DNA of 54,063 nucleotides, from assembly GCA_023382675.1 (NCBI GenBank), contig JAHDWN010000044.1:1-54063 (forward strand), in the 5' to 3' direction. Every line of letters begins with the position of its first letter. Position 1 is the first letter of the stretch. This document shows, piece after piece, positions 16,242-25,181 of the stretch. Source of the DNA: Anaerolineae bacterium. GTDB lineage: Bacteria; Chloroflexota; Anaerolineae; Aggregatilineales; Phototrophicaceae. The notes under the pieces were generated by a model. The model saw only the letters and a program-made list of their open reading frames with translations. It was not told the DNA's origin and did no database searches. Both the position numbers and the translations under genes were made by a program.

Positions 16242-18253
16242 CCGAGAATACCAGTCAACTGAGCAGTATACGGCAACAAAGTCGGGTTGAAGCATCCAGT
16301 TCGGCGTCGCCTACATGGTGGGTTGTCTTCCTCAATGAAGCCCATGGATTGTGGGTTGGAGGGAAAGCGCCTATCCTCATTCTCCTTTTCAGTATCGTGC
16401 TGGGATTTCAATCCTTTGTGACCGCATATAACGTCGAATTGAGTCTCATGCCCCCTAAGGAAATGGTCTACGAGACACTGAAGACCGCTATCTCCGTCGG
16501 CCTGTTTATAGGCATGATCATCGGTGCAGATATGCTTAGCGGTGATCGAGAACGAGGTACTCTCGAATCGCTTCTGCTTACGCCGACGAGGCGGAGGCAG
16601 ATGGTTGTCGGCAAGTTCCTTGCCGCCCTTACCCCCTGGCCTGCGGCTCTGGTTTTGTCTATTCCTTACATGGCTGTACTCGCCCAAGGTGACGAGGTCT
16701 TAGCACCAGCTGTGCTTTGGGGTGCCTTACTCGGGACGATACTAACCATTGCCTATACAGGTACGGGGATGTTCGTGAGTTTTTGGGCTAATTCAAATCG
16801 CACCAGTTACTTGGTGAGCCTGGGCATTTTCGTCCTTATTCTCGTTCCGGCGCAGTTGCCCGGGCGTGCCCAGACGGGAGCCGCGGGACAATTTTTGCAG
16901 CAATTGAACCCACTCGCAGCCCAGAATCACTTTCTTTCGAAGATCCTCGTGAATAACCGAACGTTTGAGGAATTTGGGAGCTGGCTCTGGTCGCCGATTG
17001 TGTTTGCAGTCCTGATGCTGATACTACTCCTCGTGTATGCCGCCCCAGGTCTTCGCATTGAGGGAGGGAAAGCACGCTTGTTTCCGTGGAAGTCAGGTCG
17101 TCTAACAAGCGTGCTCGTACTTGTAACTACCGGCCTCATCCTTGTCCTGAGTACATTCGTCGCGTCGGCTCAGGAAAATCCATCGCAAATTGAACAGCCC
17201 GCGAACCCAGAAACACCCCTGGGTATATCCATCGATATGGCTTACCAGACAGTGAAGACAGGAGACCCGATCTTTTTCGATACGGTGGTGACAAATCTAC
17301 AAGGGGAGACGGCTCCCCCTACGATTGTAGCGATGAACATTATCAATCTCGACCAAGAGGGCGATGTGGTCGATCCAGAGGATTGGTCGCCAGAGCGGAC
17401 CCAATATATTGACCAGTTGTCACCAGGCGACTCCTCTACGCTTTCGTGGAGGGTCAATGCAATTCTGGATGGTGATTACATTGTGTATATGGTCGCCATG
17501 CCTGAACCCGCCAGCCGGGATGATACTAGCCAGGCTGTCGCTAGTTCAGGTATCCACCTGACGGTGATGCCGTTTACCCGACTTAATCCAAGAGGCATAG
17601 TTCCACTTGTAATAGGAGCGCCACTTGTATTGGGGCTGGGTACGCTGGCTTCATTTGTGATCCGACGTCGGGAAACTCAGGGTGTTGGTTCCAATACCGG
17701 TCCCTTGCGGCTCAGTTTCGTGGTCATTGGCGTGGTACTAGGGCTGGCTGCCCTCGCCATTGTAGCAGTAGCTTCCCAATCTGATGGGACCAGCCCGGTG
17801 TCCGAACCAGCCCTGGCTGCTGAGGCGACTTCTGCGACTGAATCGAGCCAGGCTAGCTCAACAGCCTCAGAATCTGTATTGCTCGAAATTGATACGTCAA
17901 CTGATGCCACAGATTTCTCCTATGTCCAGGAAGCTTTAGAAGCACCGGCTGGTTCAACGATTACGCTCACATTCAACAATCGGACAGACCCGGATGACGA
18001 AGTTGGACACAATTGGGTGTTGGTAGTGCCCGGCCAAGAAGAGAGCGTCATTGCCAATGCCATCGCTGCGGGTGACAACAAGGACTGGTTGGATGTCAAT
18101 GACCCCGGCATCATCACACATACCCGATTGATTGAGGGCGATGAAAGCGATTCAGTAACGTTCGATGCGCCTGCCCCTGGCACCTACACCTATCTGTGCA
18201 CCTTTCCTGAGCATTATGAAGGCGGCATGAGAGGAACGCTCACGATCAAGTAG
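16238..18253 (+). CDS. ABC-2 permease fused to an auracyanin/plastocyanin-like blue-copper domain
   Basis: The 671-residue protein has an N-terminal ABC-2 permease part (about residues 45-320). It includes IGADMLSGDRERGTLESLLL, the usual NatB/ABC-2 signature, and several membrane segments. An extracytoplasmic beta-rich domain (about 325-440) and two more membrane segments (about 450-515) follow. The last 115 residues form a cupredoxin domain. H591 (GHNWV), C654, H659 (CTFPEH) and M664 are spaced as the type-1 copper ligands of auracyanins (Cys+5 His, +5 Met). The domain should lie outside the membrane. Auracyanins are Chloroflexota electron carriers. Fusion to an exporter permease is unusual and suggests copper delivery, copper sensing or redox coupling, all inference. 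Confidence 0.88.
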   Translation: MTENTSQLSSIRQQSRVEASSSASPTWWVVFLNEAHGLWVGGKAPILILLFSIVLGFQSFVTAYNVELSLMPPKEMVYETLKTAISVGLFIGMIIGADMLSGDRERGTLESLLLTPTRRRQMVVGKFLAALTPWPAALVLSIPYMAVLAQGDEVLAPAVLWGALLGTILTIAYTGTGMFVSFWANSNRTSYLVSLGIFVLILVPAQLPGRAQTGAAGQFLQQLNPLAAQNHFLSKILVNNRTFEEFGSWLWSPIVFAVLMLILLLVYAAPGLRIEGGKARLFPWKSGRLTSVLVLVTTGLILVLSTFVASAQENPSQIEQPANPETPLGISIDMAYQTVKTGDPIFFDTVVTNLQGETAPPTIVAMNIINLDQEGDVVDPEDWSPERTQYIDQLSPGDSSTLSWRVNAILDGDYIVYMVAMPEPASRDDTSQAVASSGIHLTVMPFTRLNPRGIVPLVIGAPLVLGLGTLASFVIRRRETQGVGSNTGPLRLSFVVIGVVLGLAALAIVAVASQSDGTSPVSEPALAAEATSATESSQASSTASESVLLEIDTSTDATDFSYVQEALEAPAGSTITLTFNNRTDPDDEVGHNWVLVVPGQEESVIANAIAAGDNKDWLDVNDPGIITHTRLIEGDESDSVTFDAPAPGTYTYLCTFPEHYEGGMRGTLTIK

Positions 18254-18346
18254 AAGTTCGATGAAAACTGTGTACAAAGGATGCTGCTCTGCAACGTCGA
18301 GGCCTTCTTGCCGGACTTAACGCCCCGCGTCGTGACTCAGCGAATG

Positions 18347-18375
18347 GGAGTGGCGGTACAACAGTGCCGCTCTCC
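18347..18375. promoter_or_regulatory. Imperfect hairpin between ABC exporter and two-component operon
   Basis: GGAG and GCGGTAC pair with GTGCCGC and CTCC across a small internal loop. It may terminate the exporter operon. It ends just before the -10 element of the next promoter. Confidence 0.3.
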
Positions 18376-18384
18376 AGAGAATAG

Positions 18385-18390
18385 TATAAT
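18385..18390 (+). promoter_or_regulatory. Perfect -10 box (TATAAT) upstream of the response-regulator gene
   Basis: TATAAT lies 31 bases before the ATG. No good -35 hexamer is found 17 bases upstream (CAGTGC), so activation by a regulator is likely. It probably drives the five-gene operon ending at 25,091. Confidence 0.55.
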
Positions 18391-18421
18391 TCGACGAAGG
18401 GTGACAGCCAGGACGGATTGA

Positions 18422-19102
18422 ATGCGTGTTCTCATTGTCGAGGATCAGCCGAACGTATCAAACTACGTCAAACGGGCGCTGGAAGAGCAGGGCTATGCTG
18501 TCGATCTGGCGCATACCGGACGTGAAGCCCTAGACTGGGCTGATGTAGTTGAGTACGACATTATTGTTCTGGACATCATGCTGCCAGAGATCGATGGCAT
18601 CACGGTTTGCCGCCGCCTGCGCAGCCAGGATAATCAGGCGGCGATTTTGATGCTGACGGCGCGTGACACGGTTGACGATCGCGTTATCGGGTTGGACGCG
18701 GGCGCGGATGATTACCTCGTCAAGCCTTTCAACCTGCGGGAATTGTTGGCACGCCTACGTGCGCTCTCCCGTCGTAGTACGAATAAGAACCCGACGCTGC
18801 GAATCGCAGACCTGACCCTTGACCCGCGCACGCGCGTCGTGATGCGAAACGATACGCTCATCAAGCTGACATCCAAGGAATACGCCGTTCTAGAATGTCT
18901 TATGCGCGATCCCGGAAGCGTTCTCACTCGAACAGAGATTGCCGAATCCGTGTGGAATTACGACGCTTTTAGTCAGTCGAATGTCGTCGATGTTTACATC
19001 CGCAACTTACGTCGCAAGATTGACGATCCATTTGAGTTGAAGCTCATACATACCGTGCGAGGAGCTGGCTATCGTCTATCGGATCAGGACTTAGATGAAT
19101 GA
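18422..19102 (+). CDS. OmpR/PhoB-family response regulator
   Basis: The 226-residue protein has an N-terminal receiver domain with phospho-acceptor D51 (IIVLDIMLPEIDG) and the conserved Lys in DDYLVKPFNLREL. A C-terminal winged helix (about 125-222) ends in VVDVYIRNLRRKIDD and HTVRGAGYRLS. When phosphorylated by the kinase encoded next, it should bind direct repeats with an 11-base period. Such repeats occur upstream of the exporter at 15,063. Its stop overlaps the kinase start (ATGA). The operon context suggests that it controls the MacAB-like efflux genes behind it. Confidence 0.95.
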   Translation: MRVLIVEDQPNVSNYVKRALEEQGYAVDLAHTGREALDWADVVEYDIIVLDIMLPEIDGITVCRRLRSQDNQAAILMLTARDTVDDRVIGLDAGADDYLVKPFNLRELLARLRALSRRSTNKNPTLRIADLTLDPRTRVVMRNDTLIKLTSKEYAVLECLMRDPGSVLTRTEIAESVWNYDAFSQSNVVDVYIRNLRRKIDDPFELKLIHTVRGAGYRLSDQDLDE

Positions 19103-20514
19103 AGGGACTGAAAACACTTCGGGTACGCTTCAGTCTCTGGACAGCAGGCCTGCTCCTCGCTGGTTTGGTGATTTTCGGACTCTTTGTCTATGCGAACATG
19201 TCTTACAGTCTCTCGGCAGCCGTCGATGAGACACTACGGGTCGTCACGGTTCAATTATTGGCGGAGGTCGAAGTCAGGCGTGGTGAGCTGATCTCCATCG
19301 AACACTCAATCGATGATCCGCAGTATGAGGATCTGCGCGAGCAGGGATTGAGCATATTGGTCTGGAATCAGAGCGGCGACCTGGTGCAGCGGTATGGGCC
19401 GTACTCCGACTTGCCACCTCCCCGCGTCGATACCGGCGTATCCAATAACGTGGGAGAATTCAGCACCGTGACTGACCCTACCACGAAAGATCAAATCCGA
19501 ATCTTTGACTCACAGATTATTGCCGATAACGAGATCGTTGGCACACTCCAGGTCGCCCAAAATCTGAATAACGTGCGGCGCGTCTTGGATAGGCTGAGCA
19601 TTGCGCTTCTCATCGGTGGGCCACTGGTCGTGATGATGGCCGGCGTTGGTGGTTATTTCCTGGCTGCACGCGCCCTCGCCCCCGTCGACAAGATCACGAG
19701 TACGGCCCGCCAGATTTCGGCTCATGATCTATCCGCTCGCTTGAGTCTGCCGGAGACCGAAGACGAGGTGGGGCGTTTAGCCGCCACCTTCGACTCGATG
19801 TTGACCCGGCTGGACGACGCGTTCCGGCGGGAGCGCCAGTTCACCGCCGACGCTTCTCACGAACTGCGCACGCCTTTGGCCGCCATGCAGACCATCATCG
19901 CGAGTACGCTGACGCGTCGGCGTGACGTCACAGAATATGAACAGGCACTCTCCGATTTAGGGCAGGAAGCTGAGCACATGACCTTGTTGACCCAGGGATT
20001 GCTGCAATTGGCGCGCCAGGATTCAGCGCTGCAGCCAGCAAAACTTGAACGGATTGATCTGGCAATTCTTCTCAAGGATGTGCTGGCCTCGCTCGCTCCG
20101 TTGGCTGAAGACAGAGGGCTCAGGCTCGTCGATCGGCTCCCAGATGACGGCCTCATCATGATGGGTGACCGCGATGGGCTGATCCGGTTGTTTGTGAATC
20201 TGATCGAAAACGCCATCAAATACACGACGAAGGGCACGATTGAAATATCGGCACTGCCCCCAACCAATACACATGAATCGATGGCCATCACTGTCAGTGA
20301 TACGGGTGTTGGCATTGCACCGGAGCATCTTCCTCACATCTTCGACCGCTTCTATCGCATCGATAAGTCACGCAGTACAAATGGCACGGGCCTGGGTTTG
20401 GCAATCGCCAAGACCATAGCCCGCGCTCACGGTGGCGATATCGCCGTGCAAAGCCAGGTCGGAGAAGGAACAACGTTTACAGTTCAATTATCAACGAGAG
20501 GGAAAACAGGATGA
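19099..20514 (+). CDS. Membrane sensor histidine kinase
   Basis: The 471-residue kinase has a membrane segment at about residues 12-35, an extracytoplasmic sensor region of about 140 residues, a second membrane segment (about 170-193) and a HAMP linker. The phospho-acceptor His254 lies in FTADASHELRTPLAAM. The ATPase domain has the N box LFVNLIENAIKY, the G1 box VSDTGVGIAP, the F box HIFDRFYRID and the G2 box GTGLGLAIAK, all intact. It belongs to the class usually paired with OmpR-type regulators. It overlaps both neighbours by 4 bases, so it is translated with them. The signal is unknown; envelope stress or a transported compound would fit the exporter genes downstream. Confidence 0.95.
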   Translation: MKGLKTLRVRFSLWTAGLLLAGLVIFGLFVYANMSYSLSAAVDETLRVVTVQLLAEVEVRRGELISIEHSIDDPQYEDLREQGLSILVWNQSGDLVQRYGPYSDLPPPRVDTGVSNNVGEFSTVTDPTTKDQIRIFDSQIIADNEIVGTLQVAQNLNNVRRVLDRLSIALLIGGPLVVMMAGVGGYFLAARALAPVDKITSTARQISAHDLSARLSLPETEDEVGRLAATFDSMLTRLDDAFRRERQFTADASHELRTPLAAMQTIIASTLTRRRDVTEYEQALSDLGQEAEHMTLLTQGLLQLARQDSALQPAKLERIDLAILLKDVLASLAPLAEDRGLRLVDRLPDDGLIMMGDRDGLIRLFVNLIENAIKYTTKGTIEISALPPTNTHESMAITVSDTGVGIAPEHLPHIFDRFYRIDKSRSTNGTGLGLAIAKTIARAHGGDIAVQSQVGEGTTFTVQLSTRGKTG

Positions 20515-21539
20515 TGAAAACTGTACGAAACGTTGTACGCTTGCGTCGCATTCAGGACGTCGCGGTTGCATGGCGGCGGGTCAATCTGCTGGCTTTCAGC
20601 CTCGTCCTTGTCGTCGTCCTGATCGGGTGCAGCAGCGACGTGACATCATCCGCGTTGTCTGCCAACGCGCCGAACGCGAGCAAAGACAATGCGGCCAGCC
20701 AGGAAGTACAGGCGGCTTCTAATCAGGGCGGTACGAGAGAGCAAACCGCCTTGCCCGGCTCAGAGGAGTTCGGCCTTTCCAGAGCGGAGCTTGTGACAAG
20801 CATCGAGGAGGTCGAATCGCTGATCGCCGAATGCATGAGTGAAGCCGGGTTCGAATACATAGCCGCCGATTACAATACCGTGCGTACAGCAATGGTATCT
20901 GACAAGTCACTGCCGGGATACAGTGAAAGCCAGTATATGGAGCAGTTCGGCTTCGGTATCTCGACGCTCTATACCGGCCACCCACCGCAGCAAGCTCAGG
21001 CAGGAACGCCGGCCCGCACTGGCCTGGGCGAACAAAACGTTCAGATCTTTAGCAACCTCTCCCCAGCCGATCAGGTCGCTTATAATCGTACCCTCTTGGG
21101 CGAGAACACCGATGCCACGTTCGCCGTTGCCATCGAGACTGAAGACTTGACACGAACGGGCGGCTGCACGCGCAGGGCCATCGAGCAGGTCTTCACGCCG
21201 GAGCAGCTCACCACGACCTATGTCAACCCAAAGGACGCGCTCATCGAGCAAGATCCGCGGATGATCGCCGCACTTGCTGAGTTCGGCCAATGTATGCGTG
21301 ATGCAGGCTTTGACTACAACCTTGAGCGCGAGATCGAGCCGGACCTCAGGCGACGAGTCCATGAACTCACAGGTGGCGCTCCGATCGAGTCGCTGTCGGA
21401 GGATGCCAGGGCAGCACTGGCAGCCCTGCAAGAGGAAGAGCGCGCGCTCGCCGTCGTCACGTTCCGCTGTGAGGACCGCATTCTCGATCCGGTTGAAAGC
21501 CAGGTTGAGCGCGAATTATATGCCGGTCGGCAAGGCTAG
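20511..21539 (+). CDS. Lipoprotein of unknown function
   Basis: The 342-residue product has a long charged N-terminus, a hydrophobic stretch and a lipobox (VVVLIGC, Cys40), so it is probably lipid-anchored outside the membrane. The mature protein carries two copies of a C-M-x-x-A-G-F-x-Y motif (ECMSEAGFEY near residue 108 and QCMRDAGFDY near 262) and two further cysteines (GGCTRRA and FRCEDR), suggesting disulfides. I do not recognise the family by name; similar small CM..GF lipoproteins occur in Gram-positive envelopes. It lies between the sensor kinase and the efflux adaptor and overlaps the kinase by 4 bases. It may act as an accessory to the sensor or the pump; this is inference from position only. 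Confidence 0.75.
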   Translation: MMKTVRNVVRLRRIQDVAVAWRRVNLLAFSLVLVVVLIGCSSDVTSSALSANAPNASKDNAASQEVQAASNQGGTREQTALPGSEEFGLSRAELVTSIEEVESLIAECMSEAGFEYIAADYNTVRTAMVSDKSLPGYSESQYMEQFGFGISTLYTGHPPQQAQAGTPARTGLGEQNVQIFSNLSPADQVAYNRTLLGENTDATFAVAIETEDLTRTGGCTRRAIEQVFTPEQLTTTYVNPKDALIEQDPRMIAALAEFGQCMRDAGFDYNLEREIEPDLRRRVHELTGGAPIESLSEDARAALAALQEEERALAVVTFRCEDRILDPVESQVERELYAGRQG

Positions 21540-21627
21540 CTCGGCATCTGAGTGGCATTGGAACCGGTGTTCGCGCCAGCTCGGATGAGTGCATTGTCCG
21601 GCCCAGCGACCACAACGAGAGGAAACC

Positions 21628-23136
21628 ATGAGCAGAAACCGGATGGTAACGTTGTTCCTTGTCCTCGCGCTTGTGATTGTTGTCGCGGCGGTGAGTTGGA
21701 TTGCCGGATCGACGATCATGTCTCCGGCGGAGGCCGCCGCGCGCACAGCGCCCCCCACGCCGTCGCCGATCCTGGTCCCGGTTGAGGAGCGCGTCCTCAC
21801 CTCCGATGTCATCGCGCGCGGCACGGCCCGCTTTGGCTCGCCCCTGGCGATCTCGGTCGTTCCGTCACCCCTGAAATCAGAGATGGGTGTCATCACCTCC
21901 CTGCCTGCACCGGCGGCACAGACGGATGAAGGCGATGCGCTGCTCGGCATTTCGGGACGGCCGGTCTTCGTCCTGCAGGGTGAAGTTCCCGTATTTCGCG
22001 ATCTTGTCCCCGGCACTTCCGGCGATGACGTGCGCCAATTGGAGCAAGGGCTGCAGAGACTCGGCTATGATCCCGGCCCGGCTGACGGCATCTATGACGA
22101 TCACACCAGCGAAGCCGTGTCCGATTGGTATGTCTCGGAGGGGTGGCAGCCCTACGGGCCGACAGACGAGCAGCTTGCTGTCATCAGGGCCCTCGAACAT
22201 GAGTTGGCAGAGGCCGCCAACCGTCAGTTGACAGCGGAAGATGCCGTCGCCGCGGCTCCGCTGCTGGTGGATGCGGCCCGTGCCGACGCGGAAAGCGCTA
22301 ACATGAGCGCGGATGCCCAGGTCGCTGCACGGGTCGCAGACCGGGACTCGCTGCGACTCGATGCGAACGCGACGGAGGCAGAGATCGCAGCTGCGGAGGC
22401 GAACGTCGCTTTGGCCGAGGCAGCAGCGAGAGCTGCGCGACTGGCCGGCGAAGTGGCGCTTCAGACTGCCCTCGATGCTCAGAAAGCCGCCGAACGCGAT
22501 GCGCTGACCGCTGCTGGGGCAGTCGAACGTATCAGCGCGGATCTGGAGGCGGCACGACTGGAGGTAGGCGTACAGGTGCCCGCCAACGAGATTGTGTTTC
22601 TACCGATCCTGCCGGTTCGCATCGATCAGGTTAATGTGGTGATTGGCGATGAAGCGGCTGGGTCGTTGTTAACAGTGACCAACAATCAACTGGTGATCGA
22701 CTCGTCTCTGCCGCTCGATGAAGCGCCGCTTGTTCGCCCCGGGATGGAGGTCGCAATTGACGAGCCAGACCTGGGTATTGATGCGTCAGGCGTCGTTGGC
22801 CTCGTCGCCGACACACCCGGCACGTTCGGTGTCGATGGGTTTCACATCTATTTTGAAGTTCTGGTCGATGAGACGCCGCAATCGCTGGCAGGCTTCTCCC
22901 TCCGACTCACGATCCCTGTCGAGTCGACTGACGGGGCGGTCATGACGGTCCCGATCAGCGCGCTGTCGCTCGCTGCCGACGGGACTTCACGTGTGCTGTT
23001 TGAGAACAACGGTGCGTTTGAGTTTGTCGCTGTTGAACCGGGGTTGTCTGCTGATGGCTTTGTCGAAGTAACTGCGCTCGACGGATCGTTGACTGCTGGT
23101 CAAATGGTTGTCATCGGGTTCGAGACCGCATCATGA
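21628..23136 (+). CDS. Membrane-fusion (HlyD/MacA-like) protein with peptidoglycan-binding domain
   Basis: From ATG 21628 (GAGAGGAA just upstream; an in-frame GTG at 21589 is less likely) the product has 502 residues. An N-terminal membrane anchor (LFLVLALVIVVAAVSWIAGS) is followed by a barrel-like segment. A PG_binding_1 motif (GDDVRQLEQGLQRLGYDPGP, then DGIYDDHTSEAV) follows at about residues 130-170, and an Ala/Glu-rich coiled coil at about 185-300. The C-terminal half is beta-rich, with ISALSLAADGTSRVLF as in HlyD-type adaptors. Adaptors with a peptidoglycan-binding insert are typical of single-membrane bacteria and link an ABC exporter to the cell wall. The stop overlaps the start of the MacB-type gene by 4 bases. 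Confidence 0.85.
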   Translation: MSRNRMVTLFLVLALVIVVAAVSWIAGSTIMSPAEAAARTAPPTPSPILVPVEERVLTSDVIARGTARFGSPLAISVVPSPLKSEMGVITSLPAPAAQTDEGDALLGISGRPVFVLQGEVPVFRDLVPGTSGDDVRQLEQGLQRLGYDPGPADGIYDDHTSEAVSDWYVSEGWQPYGPTDEQLAVIRALEHELAEAANRQLTAEDAVAAAPLLVDAARADAESANMSADAQVAARVADRDSLRLDANATEAEIAAAEANVALAEAAARAARLAGEVALQTALDAQKAAERDALTAAGAVERISADLEAARLEVGVQVPANEIVFLPILPVRIDQVNVVIGDEAAGSLLTVTNNQLVIDSSLPLDEAPLVRPGMEVAIDEPDLGIDASGVVGLVADTPGTFGVDGFHIYFEVLVDETPQSLAGFSLRLTIPVESTDGAVMTVPISALSLAADGTSRVLFENNGAFEFVAVEPGLSADGFVEVTALDGSLTAGQMVVIGFETAS

Positions 23137-25091
23137 CAGCAGCACCTGACAGGACCGAGCATGTCCTTGAACTGAAGCAAGTTAGCCGGCAGTATGGGCG
23201 TGAAGTCACCATCGAGGCGCTGCGGGAAGTCAATTTGAGTCTTGAGCCAGGGGATTGTTTGGCGATTACGGGGCCGTCGGGTGCCGGAAAATCGACTTTG
23301 CTGAACATCATCGGCTGTCTGGATCGCCCCACCAGCGGCAACTACTTCTTTGAAGGCATCGACACCACTACGCTGAGCGATCACGAACGCGCCGGTCTGC
23401 GGAGTCAGCGTATCGGCTTCGTGTTCCAGTCATTTCACCTGCTGCCTCACCGGAGTGTGCTGGAAAACGTCATGCTGGCAGACGTTTACCGCAAACAATC
23501 CCAGCGCGGTAGATGCGAGCGCGCTCTGGCGGCAATTGAGCGCGTCGGCCTCGCGCATCGTGCGGACTTCTTGCCGTCGAAGCTATCCGGTGGTGAGCGC
23601 CAGCGAGTGGCGATTGCGCGGGCGCTGGTTGGGTCTCCGAGTCTGCTCCTATGTGACGAGCCAACAGGCAATCTCGATTCAAAGTCGGCTGCCGAGATTC
23701 TCGATTTCCTGGAGCAGCTCAATCTACAGGGCATGACCCTGATCATTGTGACGCATGACGAGAATGTCGCCAGGCGAGCCGCTCGCCGCGTCCACATCAT
23801 CGACGGAACGTTGACAGACATTACTGATCAGACGAGCAGCCGTATTCCGGCAGAAGCCGCCATGAAGAGTGACGCGAGAGGTGCGCCGCTGCCGTCTGGA
23901 ATGGCGTTTCGCGACCTCCTGGAAGAAGCGATCGCAGGCATGTTCGCCCGCCCACTGCGGACTCTGCTGACCATGTTGGGCGTCGTCATTGGGCTGACGG
24001 CGCTTGTCGCAACCGTCGGACTGTCCTTTACCGCCAACAATCGCATCATCAGCCAGTTTGATGAGTTGGCCGCGACCGAGGTTATCGTCACCGGGAAGTC
24101 CGGCCTGACAGGTGTCGATCCGCTTGCCCTTCCCTGGGATGCTGCTGAGCGTCTTCTGCGTTTGAATGGCGTCGTCGCCGCCGGTACGATGAGTGCCGTG
24201 GATACAAGCGAGGTGTTGGTGAGCGCCTCTCCAGTGAGAGATCCGCGCCGGCAGACGGCTTTCAATCTGGCGATCCACGCCGCGTCGCCCTCACTATTCG
24301 CGGCGGTAAGGGCCGATCTCGAATCGGGACGGTTCATGGACGAGGGGCATTCGCAGCGTATGGATCGGGTCGCGGTGCTTGGACCGACGGCTGCCCAACG
24401 GCTCGGAATCGTCAGCGTTGAGCATTTGCCCGCGATCACGATTGGAGACTATCGCTATCTGGTCATCGGCATCCTGCGCGGCGTTGCCCGCCAGCCCGCG
24501 CTGCTTGGCTCCGTGATCATCCCCGAAGGCACTGCCCGCCACGACTTCGGCCTGCAAAGACCTCTTTCAGTTGTGATTGAGACTCGGATTGGCGCAGCCT
24601 CGCTCATCGTACAGCAAAGCCCACTAGCGCTGCGCCCTGATGATCCTTCGGCGCTCCGAGTGGAGTTTCCGCCAGAACCGCAGCGTGTGCGTGATGCGGT
24701 GCAAAGCGATCTCAATGCCATGCTGCTGCTGCTTGGAGGACTATCGCTGATCGTCGGCGCCATTGGCATCGGCAATATCACGCTGGTGTCGGTCATGGAG
24801 CGGATCGGCGAGATCGGGCTGCGCCGTGCTATCGGCGCTACTCGCAAGCACATCGCCATACAGTTTCTGCTGGAGAGTGCCACCATGGGCATTGTCGGCG
24901 GAATTCTTGGCGCCAGTCTCGGCGTTCTGATCGTGGTTGCGGTCTCTGCCTACCAGGTATGGACGCCGGTGCTCGATCCGGCGGCTCCGATCCTTGCCCC
25001 AGTCGTCGGCGGCGCGATCGGGTTGGTATCCGGTACGTATCCAGCGCTGCGAGCGGCGCGCCTGGAACCGGTTGAGGCACTGCGAAATTGA
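23133..25091 (+). CDS. MacB-type ABC transporter, fused ATPase and FtsX-like permease
   Basis: The 652-residue protein begins with an ABC cassette: Walker A GPSGAGKST, FVFQSFHLLPHRSVLENV (Q-loop), signature KLSGGERQRVAIARAL and Walker B LLLCDEPTGNLDS. A membrane segment near residue 270 (LRTLLTMLGVVIGLTALVA) follows. Next come a MacB-type extracytoplasmic domain (about 295-510) and three C-terminal FtsX membrane segments, including MERIGEIGLRRAIGATRKHI. This matches the four-segment topology of MacB, a mechanotransmission pump for antibiotics, peptides or lipoproteins. With the adaptor upstream it forms a MacAB-like exporter, probably under the control of the two-component system at the head of the operon. 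Confidence 0.92.
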   Translation: MTAAPDRTEHVLELKQVSRQYGREVTIEALREVNLSLEPGDCLAITGPSGAGKSTLLNIIGCLDRPTSGNYFFEGIDTTTLSDHERAGLRSQRIGFVFQSFHLLPHRSVLENVMLADVYRKQSQRGRCERALAAIERVGLAHRADFLPSKLSGGERQRVAIARALVGSPSLLLCDEPTGNLDSKSAAEILDFLEQLNLQGMTLIIVTHDENVARRAARRVHIIDGTLTDITDQTSSRIPAEAAMKSDARGAPLPSGMAFRDLLEEAIAGMFARPLRTLLTMLGVVIGLTALVATVGLSFTANNRIISQFDELAATEVIVTGKSGLTGVDPLALPWDAAERLLRLNGVVAAGTMSAVDTSEVLVSASPVRDPRRQTAFNLAIHAASPSLFAAVRADLESGRFMDEGHSQRMDRVAVLGPTAAQRLGIVSVEHLPAITIGDYRYLVIGILRGVARQPALLGSVIIPEGTARHDFGLQRPLSVVIETRIGAASLIVQQSPLALRPDDPSALRVEFPPEPQRVRDAVQSDLNAMLLLLGGLSLIVGAIGIGNITLVSVMERIGEIGLRRAIGATRKHIAIQFLLESATMGIVGGILGASLGVLIVVAVSAYQVWTPVLDPAAPILAPVVGGAIGLVSGTYPALRAARLEPVEALRN

Positions 25092-25116
25092 CGAGCCTTC
25101 GCTTTCACAATGAAAG

Positions 25117-25145
25117 ATGCTCGGTATCGGAATGACACCGAGCAT
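25117..25145. terminator. Hairpin between convergent genes
   Basis: ATGCTCGGT and ACCGAGCAT form a perfect 9 bp stem, with two further pairs (TC/GA) possible inside after a one-base mismatch. The hairpin begins 25 bases after the MacB-type stop and could serve both converging genes. No T-run follows. Confidence 0.6.
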
Positions 25146-25181
25146 TAGGTAGTCAGCTATCGAAGTATTGCGACGGACGTG

